Assembly (NCBI GenBank): GCA_030671745.1
Contig: DAOVHT010000056.1
Coordinates: 1 to 6,836, forward strand
Direction of reading: 5' to 3'
DNA: 6,836 nt
DNA from: Candidatus Nanohaloarchaea archaeon
Lineage (GTDB): Archaea > EX4484-52 > GLR71
Shown here: positions 1 to 5,662 of the stretch, in pieces
Layout of the letters: every line of letters begins with the position of its first letter
Numbering within the stretch: the stretch's first letter is position 1
Position numbers and translations under genes: made by a program
Notes under the pieces: generated by a model
The model's database searches: none
Seen by the model: only the letters and a program-made list of their open reading frames with translations
Told to the model about the DNA's origin: nothing

Positions 1-414
1 ATCCCCTATTTTAGAATAAATCTTTGTCGGTTTTCCAGTCGTCAGCTGAGAATAAAGGACTGATGCTGAGATACCTATACCTTGCTGACCACGGGACTGT
101 TTCAGGTTGAATTTTGAACCGTAAAGAAGTTTTGCAAATATGTTTGGTATGTTTTGTTTTACAATTCCAGGACCATTGTCTTCAATTATCAGTTTGAAAT
201 GACTCGAATCCAGTTGTTTTAGTTCAAGGTATATTGATGGGAGTATACGCGCATCCTCGCAGGCATCAAGTGCATTGTCCACCGCTTCCCTTACACAAGT
301 CAGAAGTGATTTCTGGTCATTCTCAAAACCTAATAAATGTTTATTCCTCTCAAAAAATTCTGCAACTGATATTGACTTGTGATCCTTTGCGTTTTTTTCT
401 GCGATTGTAGTCAT
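1..414 (-). CDS. top6B: DNA topoisomerase VI subunit B, N-terminal part (cut by window edge)
   Basis: This is the ATPase subunit of topoisomerase VI, a type IIB enzyme that relaxes and decatenates DNA together with subunit A. Only the first 138 codons are inside the window; the family is usually over 500 residues. The visible part is the start of the GHKL (Bergerat) ATP-binding fold. It shows the family N-terminus SISVAEFFERNKHLLGF (14-30), motif N1 REAVDNALDA (42-51; catalytic Glu43 and Mg-binding Asn47), motif N2 EDNGPGI (78-84) and the ATP-lid motif RGQQGIGIS (108-116). The ATG at 412-414 is chosen because the conserved N-terminus follows it and an AGGT Shine-Dalgarno element (424-427) lies 9 nt upstream. 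That element overlaps the stop codon of the KH gene, so the two genes are very likely cotranscribed and translationally coupled. The identification is close to certain. Confidence 0.96.
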   Translation of the reverse strand, partial: MTTIAEKNAKDHKSISVAEFFERNKHLLGFENDQKSLLTCVREAVDNALDACEDARILPSIYLELKQLDSSHFKLIIEDNGPGIVKQNIPNIFAKLLYGSKFNLKQSRGQQGIGISASVLYSQLTTGKPTKIYSKIGD

Positions 415-421
415 ATTAAGA

Positions 422-943
422 TTACCTATCTATTAATTTATTGTCAAGGACTGTGAAAACTGTCTTGAAATCGTTTCCCTGCAGTATGAGTTCAATTGCG
501 GACTTGGCATTTTCCACATCCTCATACTTGCCCAAGATTGCTATCTTGTGACCGTGGAGTGCGATGTCTGTGTCTGTCTTTTTTTCAATTATCTTTTTTA
601 TCCTGCCACCTGTGCCTATCAACCTTGATTTGTACCGGTTTATTGCATTCTTGTTCTTGCCTATGACATCAGTCAGATTTATGACTTCAAGATTATAGGA
701 ATCATCGCACAGGCTTAAGACTATGTCGAGTGAAAGTCCACGGGCTATGCCTTCAACTGCCTTCTTTAACTTGTAGACATTCAATCCTTCCTCGCTTGAG
801 ATCTCGATTGTACCGTCTTTATTGATTGTTAATTTTGCGCCGAAAGATTTCTGAAGCTCTTTCTTTACTTTCCCGCCTTCGCCTATGACTAGACCGATCC
901 TTGCCTCTGGAATCTTTATCATCTCTTGTATCATCTGCATCAT
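422..943 (-). CDS. KH-domain RNA-binding protein, archaeal Pno1/Dim2 type
   Basis: This is a two-KH-domain protein of the archaeal Pno1 (Dim2, Krr1-like) family. Family members bind pre-16S rRNA near its 3' end and work with Nob1 and RIO kinases in small-subunit maturation. KH1 starts at IPEARIGLVIGEGGKVKKEL with the loop GEGG at 21-24. KH2 contains RLIGTGGRIKKII with GTGG at 110-113, followed by the typical IALHGHKIAILG strand. Length is 173 aa, normal for the family. The start is uncertain: TTG (944-946), ATG (941-943), ATG (938-940) and a further ATG (932-934) are all in frame. I chose 943, but the TATA element at 961-968 would start a leaderless mRNA near 940. No convincing Shine-Dalgarno sequence is present. 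The gene precedes top6B with a 7-nt gap and diverges from the DHH gene. Confidence 0.93.
   Translation of the reverse strand: MMQMIQEMIKIPEARIGLVIGEGGKVKKELQKSFGAKLTINKDGTIEISSEEGLNVYKLKKAVEGIARGLSLDIVLSLCDDSYNLEVINLTDVIGKNKNAINRYKSRLIGTGGRIKKIIEKKTDTDIALHGHKIAILGKYEDVENAKSAIELILQGNDFKTVFTVLDNKLIDR
424..427 (-). promoter_or_regulatory. Shine-Dalgarno site of top6B overlapping the KH gene stop codon
   Basis: The minus strand reads TAGGTAATCTTAATATG. AGGT overlaps the final TAA of the KH gene and lies 9 nt before the top6B ATG. This supports translation of top6B from a bicistronic mRNA. Confidence 0.55.
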
Positions 944-960
944 CAACGGGATTGAAATAT

Positions 961-996
961 CTTATACATCTGAATTTATGGCAAAAGGTTTTAAAT
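961..996 (-). promoter_or_regulatory. Promoter region of the KH-top6B operon, two TATA-like elements
   Basis: On the minus strand, TGTATAAG (961-968) is centred about 25 bp before the ATG at 940, which fits a leaderless start. A second element, ATTTAAAA (989-996), would give a leader of about 25 nt that has no clear Shine-Dalgarno sequence. I favour the proximal element because other genes in the window use the same spacing. Confidence 0.5.
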
Positions 997-1021
997 GTGT
1001 TTGCGTGGTTTGTTGCTAATG

Positions 1022-1029
1022 CTTAAAAA
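1022..1029 (+). promoter_or_regulatory. TATA box of the DHH gene (leaderless)
   Basis: CTTAAAAA is centred about 25.5 bp before the ATG at 1051. This is the distance from TATA to transcription start in archaea, so the mRNA would begin at or next to the start codon. Confidence 0.55.
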
Positions 1030-1050
1030 GTTGCGGGATGAAAAAGTGGT

Positions 1051-2151
1051 ATGCAAGACAATGATATTTTAAAGGCAATTACATTCCTTAAAGAGATTAA
1101 AGGTAAGAAAGTCATTGTGGTTTCACATGATGACTCGGACGGATCATGTTCTGCTGCACTCATCATACGTTTGCTCAGGAAGATTGAAAGCCGTGTCAAT
1201 GTATCTTATTTCAGTACGCGGGGGAGCCCCAGCATATCTGAGGGACTTATGAAAGATATAATCGCTAAACGGCCTGAGGTGGTCATTACCTGCGACTTTG
1301 CGGGTGACATCGACAAGGCTGCGCAAAGACTGGCGCAAGAAAGTATCAGGTGCCTTATGATCGACCATCATGTTGTCTCAGATTACAAATTTCCACCAGG
1401 TACCATATATATCAATCCGCAACTGTCTGGGAAGACTATGCCTTGCGCGGCATTCATCTATGACATCTGCAATCAGGTCTTTGACTTTAAGGATAACCTG
1501 TGGATTGCAGGCATCGGCACAATTGAAGATTTCGGTGCCTCAGACAGGAAAGATATAATTGAGGCATGCATGAAACAGTATCCGGAGCTTTTTGAGAAAA
1601 AGGATATGGATAATTCTAAACTGTTCGATACAACTTTCGGGCTTGTCGGTAAGATATTGAGCGCGGCACCATCTTGGGATTCTTATAGAGGCTCTGAGCT
1701 TGTGACTAAAGTGCTTCTTGAAGTCAATTCACCGCGGAATTTCTTGGGGCTTGAGAACAAGAATGTGCGCATGATGTTTGAGAAGTATCAGGTTATCGAA
1801 AAAGAGATAAGAGATGCGGTCCGGAAATTCGAGAAAGAAAGTTTGGTGTCTGGGTCTCTCAGATATCACATGATGAGTTCTGAATATCCAATCAAATCTA
1901 AGGTCTCTACAATCGTGTCTGCTAAAAAAGAACATTATAATGAGGCAGTTGCAGTCATTGAAGAGAAGACCAATACATATTCTATGTCACTTAGGAACCA
2001 GTCCGGTGACTTTGACCTTAATGGTATTGTGCACGGGTGTTTAGAGGGGCTTGAAGGTACTGGTGGTGGGCATAAGAAGGCGGCAGGCGCTGTCGTTGCC
2101 AAGAACGATTTTGATGCGTTTATGGGACGGTTGAAGGACAGGGTAAAGTAA
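1051..2151 (+). CDS. DHH-family phosphoesterase (RecJ-like, DHH-DHHA1)
   Basis: This is a 366-aa stand-alone DHH phosphoesterase. The metal-binding residues of all four motifs can be seen: motif I SHDDSDG (25-31; H26, D28, D30), motif II D82 in ITCDFAG, motif III DHH (105-107), and motif IV D160 in IGTIEDFG. The C-terminal DHHA1 substrate-binding domain carries the GGGHKKAAG signature (338-346). Family members cleave phosphodiester bonds in single-stranded DNA, short oligonucleotides or cyclic dinucleotides using Mn2+. Archaeal RecJ-like proteins of this size include GAN, the nuclease associated with the GINS/CMG replication complex, and nanoRNase-like enzymes. The sequence alone does not tell me which activity applies. 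It is the only plus-strand gene among the information-processing genes here. It diverges from the KH gene and ends 9 bp before the convergent stop of rio1. The ATG at 1051 is supported by the TATA spacing. Confidence 0.93.
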   Translation: MQDNDILKAITFLKEIKGKKVIVVSHDDSDGSCSAALIIRLLRKIESRVNVSYFSTRGSPSISEGLMKDIIAKRPEVVITCDFAGDIDKAAQRLAQESIRCLMIDHHVVSDYKFPPGTIYINPQLSGKTMPCAAFIYDICNQVFDFKDNLWIAGIGTIEDFGASDRKDIIEACMKQYPELFEKKDMDNSKLFDTTFGLVGKILSAAPSWDSYRGSELVTKVLLEVNSPRNFLGLENKNVRMMFEKYQVIEKEIRDAVRKFEKESLVSGSLRYHMMSSEYPIKSKVSTIVSAKKEHYNEAVAVIEEKTNTYSMSLRNQSGDFDLNGIVHGCLEGLEGTGGGHKKAAGAVVAKNDFDAFMGRLKDRVK

Positions 2152-2160
2152 TTATTAAAT

Positions 2161-2874
2161 TTATTTCTCAAATTCTTTCAATACTTCTTCAGAATCAAGG
2201 TTCAGGTCAAACTTGTTGAAGAACCGTACTATGTTTTCGACATCACGTCTATGGAACTTTTTTGCCATGGGATGATTCAACAATACTGACTGACCCACAT
2301 CTATTATTACTGGTCTTCCATCCCTTATGATTATGTTGAACTCGCTCAGGTCGGCATGGACAAGGCCGGCATCAAAATAAAACTTTTTCATCTCAGACAG
2401 AACCATGTCGTACATCTGTTTTGGATTGTCTAGTTTTGTCTTTGCAAGATGCTTTGCGGGTTGGTCATTGTCTGAGACCATTTCCATCACAAGGACATTT
2501 CCTAAGAATGCTATCGGGTTCGGGCTTGAGACACCGCATTCATGTGCTTTCTTCAGGTTGCGGTATTCTTTTGCGCACCAGGCATACACAAGCTTTTTCT
2601 TGTTGTTCCCGATGCTGAAGAATCTTCTGTCACCTTTTATGTAATCCTGCATCTTCTGGAAACTTGAGGTCTCAATCATGTAGATCTTTATGGCCAGCGG
2701 TGTGTCATCTTCTGCGACTGCGTTGAATACCTGACCTTCCTTTCCAGATTTGATTATGCCTGATATGGCTGCAAAATGTTTTTTTGACTTTAATTTTTCG
2801 AGAGTCCGGACTGTGAGAGCATCAAATACATCTTCAAAAATCTTTCTATCCTTATTAATCTTCTGCTTTGCCAT
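2161..2874 (-). CDS. rio1: RIO1-type serine/threonine protein kinase/ATPase
   Basis: This is a RIO-family atypical kinase. Rio1 acts as an ATPase and kinase in late maturation of the small ribosomal subunit. Visible motifs are the glycine-poor ATP loop SGKEGQV (43-49), the ATP-anchoring Lys63 in LAIKIY, the RIO-specific DRRF (82-85) within the flexible loop, the hinge VMEMV (129-133), the catalytic loop HADLSEFN (173-180; Asp175, Asn180), and the metal loop IDVGQS (191-196; Asp192). STGKEA-type P-loops and D-x-GQ metal loops are typical of Rio1 rather than Rio2, and no N-terminal Rio2 winged helix is present. At 237 aa it is a normal minimal archaeal Rio1. The ATG at 2872-2874 is chosen because the TATA box lies at leaderless distance. 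The gene follows aIF1A after 65 bp, a neighbourhood I recall from other archaea. Confidence 0.95.
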   Translation of the reverse strand: MAKQKINKDRKIFEDVFDALTVRTLEKLKSKKHFAAISGIIKSGKEGQVFNAVAEDDTPLAIKIYMIETSSFQKMQDYIKGDRRFFSIGNNKKKLVYAWCAKEYRNLKKAHECGVSSPNPIAFLGNVLVMEMVSDNDQPAKHLAKTKLDNPKQMYDMVLSEMKKFYFDAGLVHADLSEFNIIIRDGRPVIIDVGQSVLLNHPMAKKFHRRDVENIVRFFNKFDLNLDSEEVLKEFEK

Positions 2875-2896
2875 GTATAGATTATGGTGCTGAAGC

Positions 2897-2904
2897 TATT
2901 TAAA
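2897..2904 (-). promoter_or_regulatory. TATA box of rio1 (leaderless)
   Basis: The minus strand reads TTTAAATA, with the TTTAAA core centred 27.5 bp before the ATG at 2874. No Shine-Dalgarno sequence lies between them, so a leaderless transcript separate from aIF1A is likely. Confidence 0.6.
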
Positions 2905-2910
2905 AAAGAT

Positions 2911-2939
2911 GTAGATAAAAAATGATAAAAATATAGAAA
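2911..2939 (-). terminator. Oligo-T termination region after aIF1A
   Basis: Directly after the aIF1A stop, the minus strand is T-rich, with runs of T5 (2927-2931) and T6 (2917-2922) and no hairpin. Archaeal RNA polymerase terminates at such U-tracts. The region lies just upstream of the rio1 TATA box, which fits two separate transcripts. Confidence 0.45.
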
Positions 2940-3293
2940 TCAAGATTCCAGTTCTTTAAGATAACCTTTAGTCTGCATCAATGCAGCCTGGTGTCTTGTG
3001 TAAGTATAGATTACGTCGCCTTTCTCGTCACTTTGGACTTCCCAAGGTTTGACGATACAGAAAGTGCCTTCGTAAGCTGAAACTGATCGTCTCAGTTTTC
3101 CTGGAACTCGGCATACTCTTATTTTTTTATCTGAACATATGACCCTTGTCTTTCCGAAACCAAGTCTCTGGTCAACCACGCCTAAGAGTTCACCATTCCT
3201 TGGCAATCTAAGTCTTATAGGCTGAGTCGGGTCGAAAGCTGGTTTTTTTCCTTTTCTGACGGGTTTTTTCTTTTTGAAGTTTGTTGTTATAAT
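2940..3293 (-). CDS. Translation initiation factor aIF1A, probably with a non-canonical ATT/ATA start
   Basis: aIF1A is the archaeal homologue of eIF1A and IF1. It binds the A site of the small subunit and helps start-codon selection. The single OB fold runs from LPRNGELLGVV (30-40) through RVCRVPGKLRR to the hallmark VKPWEVQSDEKGDVIYTYT (about 81-99). A basic tail (KKKKPVRKGKKP, 7-18, then FDPTQPIRLR) precedes it. Length is 117 aa, normal for the family. No ATG, GTG or TTG exists in frame between the upstream in-frame stop (3315-3317) and the TTG at 3204-3206, which lies inside the OB fold and cuts off the tail. The near-consensus Shine-Dalgarno GGAGATGAT (3294-3302) sits directly before ATT (3291-3293) and ATA (3288-3290). 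I annotate ATT; ATA fits the spacing equally well or better. An indel in the assembly is the main alternative. The identity of the product is secure; the start is not. Confidence 0.9.
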   Translation of the reverse strand: MITTNFKKKKPVRKGKKPAFDPTQPIRLRLPRNGELLGVVDQRLGFGKTRVICSDKKIRVCRVPGKLRRSVSAYEGTFCIVKPWEVQSDEKGDVIYTYTRHQAALMQTKGYLKELES

Positions 3294-3302
3294 ATCATCT
3301 CC
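3294..3302 (-). promoter_or_regulatory. Strong Shine-Dalgarno sequence deciding the aIF1A start
   Basis: The minus strand reads GGAGATGAT, which matches the ideal GGAGGTGAT at 8 of 9 bases. From GGAG there are 5 nt to ATT (3291-3293) and 8 nt to ATA (3288-3290). Other genes in the window have 8-11 nt at this measure. No in-frame standard start codon is in range. The two nearby ATGs (3304-3306 and 3296-3298) are out of frame and each reads only three codons before a stop. Confidence 0.65.
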
Positions 3303-3314
3303 ACATAATTCTTT

Positions 3315-4016
3315 TTAGTTACACCTTAATAAATATGTTGTCCTTTTTAATTCTTTTCCGTCTTTGATGCCGTAATGTGAAAAACTATCCTTATGGTCAA
3401 TTATGTCAAATTTTGATATTATCTCCTTTGATAGTTTTCTCGCAAATTTGGTTGAACTCAGGTAGATGTCTATCCGTCCAGATTTTTTTTCTGTGCGGGT
3501 TATGAAGATGTCCGAATTATCTTTTTCTGTCTCTGCGATTCGTTTCCCTATATAGGTCTCTATCTCAAGGACAGTCTTGTTGTTGCCACGAAGCTGGACT
3601 GTTGATTCGTAATAACCTCCAGATTTTCTTGAACATACGGGACAGCATTGAGGTATGATTATCACATTTACTTCTTTTTCAGATTCTTTCTTATCATGAT
3701 TGTACACGGTTACCTTTACAGGTATTGTTATCTTGCGCTCTAAAGGGTACCCGGAAGGTAGTTCTATATCTACTTTCTGTTTTTTTGATAATTTTGATGA
3801 CCTGAGTATAGCTGATTTTACGACATCTTTTAAGGTTGGGTATTTTGTCCATACATTTTTTATCAGGACACATCTGCATTCGCAGAGCATTATCTTTATT
3901 GATGCCGGTATTTCTGAAGTTGATTTCACAGTCTCTTTGCCTGCGCAATCAGGGCACACTTTGCCTATCAGGGTTTCAGTCTCAGAACCGCAGTTTGGAC
4001 AGAATTTTCTCATCAT
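3315..4016 (-). CDS. NMD3-family zinc protein (short archaeal form)
   Basis: This resembles the N-terminal region of NMD3, the eukaryotic 60S-subunit export adaptor. Archaea encode a homologue presumed to act on the large ribosomal subunit. The first zinc site is CPNCG...CPDC (C6, C9, C21, C24). A second Cys set is split between C45/C47/C49 and CCPVCSRKSGGYYESTVQLRG (C124, C125, C128). The Y-x(3)-VQLRG stretch after the last Cys pair is the family signature I used. The C-terminal part (DSDIF-like strand, SSTKFARKLSKEIISKF) looks like the following alpha/beta domain. At 233 aa it is shorter than eukaryotic NMD3, which has extra C-terminal domains for nuclear export. The ATG at 4014-4016 has a TATA box at leaderless distance; ATG 4011-4013 is also possible. 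aIF1A follows 21 bp after the stop, in the same reading frame, so the two genes probably share a transcript. Confidence 0.85.
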   Translation of the reverse strand: MMRKFCPNCGSETETLIGKVCPDCAGKETVKSTSEIPASIKIMLCECRCVLIKNVWTKYPTLKDVVKSAILRSSKLSKKQKVDIELPSGYPLERKITIPVKVTVYNHDKKESEKEVNVIIIPQCCPVCSRKSGGYYESTVQLRGNNKTVLEIETYIGKRIAETEKDNSDIFITRTEKKSGRIDIYLSSTKFARKLSKEIISKFDIIDHKDSFSHYGIKDGKELKRTTYLLRCN

Positions 4017-4038
4017 AGGTATAACTTGTAATATTTCT

Positions 4039-4046
4039 TTTTAAAT
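4039..4046 (-). promoter_or_regulatory. TATA box of the NMD3-like/aIF1A operon (leaderless)
   Basis: The minus strand reads ATTTAAAA, with its core centred 26.5 bp before the ATG at 4016. The short interval has no Shine-Dalgarno sequence. Confidence 0.6.
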
Positions 4047-4084
4047 AGATTATTTTTTGAATTACTTTTTAACTGTAGAAATAA

Positions 4085-4378
4085 TTAAACTTTGAAAATC
4101 ATTGCATATGGCGTTTTTGATACAAATAGTATGTGTTCGGGAGTTAAGACATTGTTCTTTTTTAGTTCTGAAATTATATTGTCACCGATTATTATTGCCG
4201 AGGTACATGTGGATATTGCAGAAATTATTGTATCAATATCGGCTTTTTTTCCATCATAGAAATCATCTGATATGTCAAGGACTGTGTCATTCTCTTCGAA
4301 ACGTTTGCCCAATAGGTTTGAATCAGATACTGCGACTATATTTCCAGTATCAGTATTGTGTGTTTTCAGAATAAACAT
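4085..4378 (-). CDS. DUF424 family protein
   Basis: This 97-aa protein matches the archaeal DUF424 family as I know it. It begins MFILKTHNTDTGNIVAVSDSNLLGK, continues RFEENDTVLDISDDFYDGK, and ends with VLTPEHILFVSKTPYAMIF. The biochemical role of the family is not established. Its repeated proximity to aIF2-beta, seen again here, suggests a role in translation, but that is inference. The open frame extends upstream to another ATG (4457-4459) inside aIF2-beta. I prefer ATG 4376-4378 because the conserved family sequence begins there and GGGGAG (4388-4393) lies 9 nt before it. The gene follows the aIF2-beta stop by 47 bp on the same strand and most likely shares its mRNA. Confidence 0.85.
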   Translation of the reverse strand: MFILKTHNTDTGNIVAVSDSNLLGKRFEENDTVLDISDDFYDGKKADIDTIISAISTCTSAIIIGDNIISELKKNNVLTPEHILFVSKTPYAMIFKV

Positions 4379-4387
4379 CTGCAAAAA

Positions 4388-4393
4388 CTCCCC
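4388..4393 (-). promoter_or_regulatory. Shine-Dalgarno site deciding the DUF424 start
   Basis: The minus strand reads GGGGAG followed by 9 nt and the ATG at 4378. This supports the 97-aa start over the upstream in-frame ATG that overlaps aIF2-beta. Confidence 0.65.
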
Positions 4394-4425
4394 AGGTATG
4401 AGAAAATATGAATTCTTGATTGAAT

Positions 4426-4839
4426 CTATGTTTTTGCAATCGGTCTTTTTGCACCGCATGCTTCACATTTCAGGAATTCCTGTCTTGCAACTTTCACTAC
4501 ATGAGTGTCCGGTTTTCCACATTCGTTACATAGCACGAAACGGTTTACATATTTCTTGAACTTGTCATTTATCGCGATTGAACCGAACTTTCCGACAAAT
4601 TCGGCTTTTGCACCTGATAATTCACCAAAAGTTGCAAGTTCTTTTGACATGTATTTAAGAAGTTCTTTCTCGTCACGACGTATATGTTTTGATGAAGCTG
4701 TAAAATTTACGATTTCAGTACGGCTACCGATTACTATTGTCTTCAGTACAGGCATCTCAAATCTTTCAGCCTTATCTGAAATCTCGGGGAGCTGTTCATA
4801 TGCACTATCAAGCATCTTTTCGTAATCGTTGGCAACCAT
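4426..4839 (-). CDS. Translation initiation factor aIF2 subunit beta
   Basis: aIF2-beta is part of the heterotrimer that delivers initiator methionyl-tRNA to the small subunit. The 137-aa protein shows the complete domain order. The N-terminal helix that binds the gamma subunit is DYEKMLDSAYEQLPE (5-19). The central alpha/beta domain contains the conserved TEIVNF (41-46) and the ELATFGELSGA segment (67-77). The C-terminal C4 zinc ribbon has C104, C107, C125 and C128 (CNEC and CEAC). The length is typical for archaea. The ATG at 4837-4839 is preceded by GGATGAT (4845-4851), a reasonable Shine-Dalgarno match. No TATA box occurs at leaderless distance. It is therefore expressed either from an element further upstream near 4875-4890 or by read-through from the HAD gene 75 bp upstream. 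DUF424 follows on the same strand. Confidence 0.96.
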   Translation of the reverse strand: MVANDYEKMLDSAYEQLPEISDKAERFEMPVLKTIVIGSRTEIVNFTASSKHIRRDEKELLKYMSKELATFGELSGAKAEFVGKFGSIAINDKFKKYVNRFVLCNECGKPDTHVVKVARQEFLKCEACGAKRPIAKT

Positions 4840-4844
4840 GGTAA

Positions 4845-4851
4845 ATCATCC
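4845..4851 (-). promoter_or_regulatory. Shine-Dalgarno-like site of aIF2-beta
   Basis: The minus strand reads AGGATGATTTACCATGG. GGATGAT is a partial match to GGAGGTGAT, 5 nt before the ATG. AT-rich AAATAAAAAGATATG further upstream (about 4874-4888) is the only nearby TATA candidate, and it is weak. Confidence 0.4.
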
Positions 4852-4914
4852 TATTGTTGAAGAAGATTGAGGGCATATCTTTTTATTTCTTTGTCAAAGA
4901 TAAGTATGGAATAA

Positions 4915-5586
4915 TCAGAATATATGCAGGAGTTCGGATAGGTCATCAACTACGTAATCACACTCACTGTCGATATCTAAATCTTCATTGTGGCTGTTTC
5001 TTATCAGTATGAAACTCATGCCTGCATCTCTTGCGGCAAGGAAGTCATTTATGCCATCACCAACAACTGTGCATTCTTTCGGATCCGAACCAATAAAATC
5101 TAAGGCTTTCATAAATGTCTCTGAATCGGGTTTTGAGTTTGAGACATCGTCAACTGTTATTATCGCATTAAAAAGGTCTTGTGTCTCTTTAGGAATAATC
5201 TGATCTGTTCCAGTACGGGACGCACCGGTGCCGATTGCTAGGTTGTATCCTTTTTTCTTCAGTTCGGCAATGCAGGTTGTTGAATCTTTTGGGAAACAGT
5301 CTTTTTGATATTTCAGAAGTTCTGTAAATTTTTTGTTGAATTCGTCTTTCAGGTACTCTTTTTGGGAAGGGTCATAGACTCCTTCTTTTTTCAGGAAATG
5401 CGTGTAGATCATCTCGGCGGGTCTGCCGGCAAAGCGCATGATCTCTTTCGAGGTTGGATCTATCGATACACCATATAATGATAATATGTGCTTTATCGAT
5501 CCTATGTATATCGCCATCGAATCGACCAATGTCCCGTCGAGATCAAAGATGATGGTCTTTATGTCGGTTTTGTTGAAAGGTTGCAT
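4915..5586 (-). CDS. HAD-superfamily phosphatase (phosphoglycolate phosphatase/PpaX-like)
   Basis: This is a haloacid-dehalogenase-type hydrolase with an alpha-helical cap inserted after motif I (subfamily IA). With the start used here (223 aa), motif I is FDLDGTLVDS (nucleophile Asp15, acid/base Asp17). Motif II is the IGTGAS strand end (Thr120). Motif III is Lys152 in NSKPDSETF, and motif IV is VVGDGINDFLAARDAG (Asp177, Asp181). All catalytic positions are intact. The closest functional classes are phosphoglycolate phosphatase, pyrophosphatase PpaX and beta-phosphoglucomutase; the substrate cannot be read from the sequence. A longer frame from GTG 5602-5604 adds six residues, but the TATA box at 5609-5616 would start the mRNA at the ATG at 5584-5586, so I chose that. 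It stands alone between the membrane regulator and aIF2-beta with no obvious functional link to either. Confidence 0.9.
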   Translation of the reverse strand: MQPFNKTDIKTIIFDLDGTLVDSMAIYIGSIKHILSLYGVSIDPTSKEIMRFAGRPAEMIYTHFLKKEGVYDPSQKEYLKDEFNKKFTELLKYQKDCFPKDSTTCIAELKKKGYNLAIGTGASRTGTDQIIPKETQDLFNAIITVDDVSNSKPDSETFMKALDFIGSDPKECTVVGDGINDFLAARDAGMSFILIRNSHNEDLDIDSECDYVVDDLSELLHIF

Positions 5587-5608
5587 GGATTGATTTGTGT
5601 TCACAGGA

Positions 5609-5616
5609 TTTAAATA
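5609..5616 (-). promoter_or_regulatory. TATA box of the HAD gene, deciding its start
   Basis: The minus strand reads TATTTAAA, with the core centred 25.5 bp before the ATG at 5586. The alternative GTG start at 5604 would lie upstream of the predicted transcription start. Confidence 0.6.
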
Positions 5617-5640
5617 AGTTTATGAAATGTATAAGAATAG

Positions 5641-5662
5641 TATAAAGATAAACATCAAAAAA
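5641..5662 (-). terminator. Oligo-T termination region after the membrane regulator gene
   Basis: The minus strand, directly after the TGA stop of the regulator gene, begins with T6 (5657-5662) and continues T-rich. This is the usual archaeal intrinsic signal. No hairpin is evident. Confidence 0.4.

Noticed and set aside
2405..2644. Open frame on the plus strand inside rio1
   Set aside because: It is antisense to a clear kinase, its protein is Phe/Ser/Cys-rich with no domain pattern, and it has no promoter or ribosome site.
2940..3206. aIF1A starting at TTG 3204-3206 (88 aa)
   Set aside because: This start falls inside the conserved RLRLPRNGE segment, removes the basic N-terminal tail and has no Shine-Dalgarno sequence or TATA box at a fitting distance.
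3288..3317. Programmed stop readthrough making an NMD3-like/aIF1A fusion as the main aIF1A product
   Set aside because: A strong Shine-Dalgarno sequence just before the aIF1A tail argues for separate initiation. The open frame between the genes is only seven codons and could be chance.
3700..4044. Plus-strand open frame of 114 codons antisense to the NMD3-like gene
   Set aside because: It is a shadow of a zinc protein gene; its composition is that of antisense translation and no start signal precedes it.
4379..4459. Longer DUF424 start overlapping aIF2-beta
   Set aside because: The extra 27 residues include only coding sequence shared with aIF2-beta and its spacer, while the family N-terminus and a strong Shine-Dalgarno sequence mark ATG 4376-4378.
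4505..4825. Plus-strand open frame antisense to aIF2-beta
   Set aside because: aIF2-beta on the other strand is unmistakable, and this frame shows no recognisable protein pattern.
5587..5604. GTG start for the HAD gene at 5602-5604
   Set aside because: It lies next to the TATA box (5609-5616), upstream of the transcription start that box predicts.
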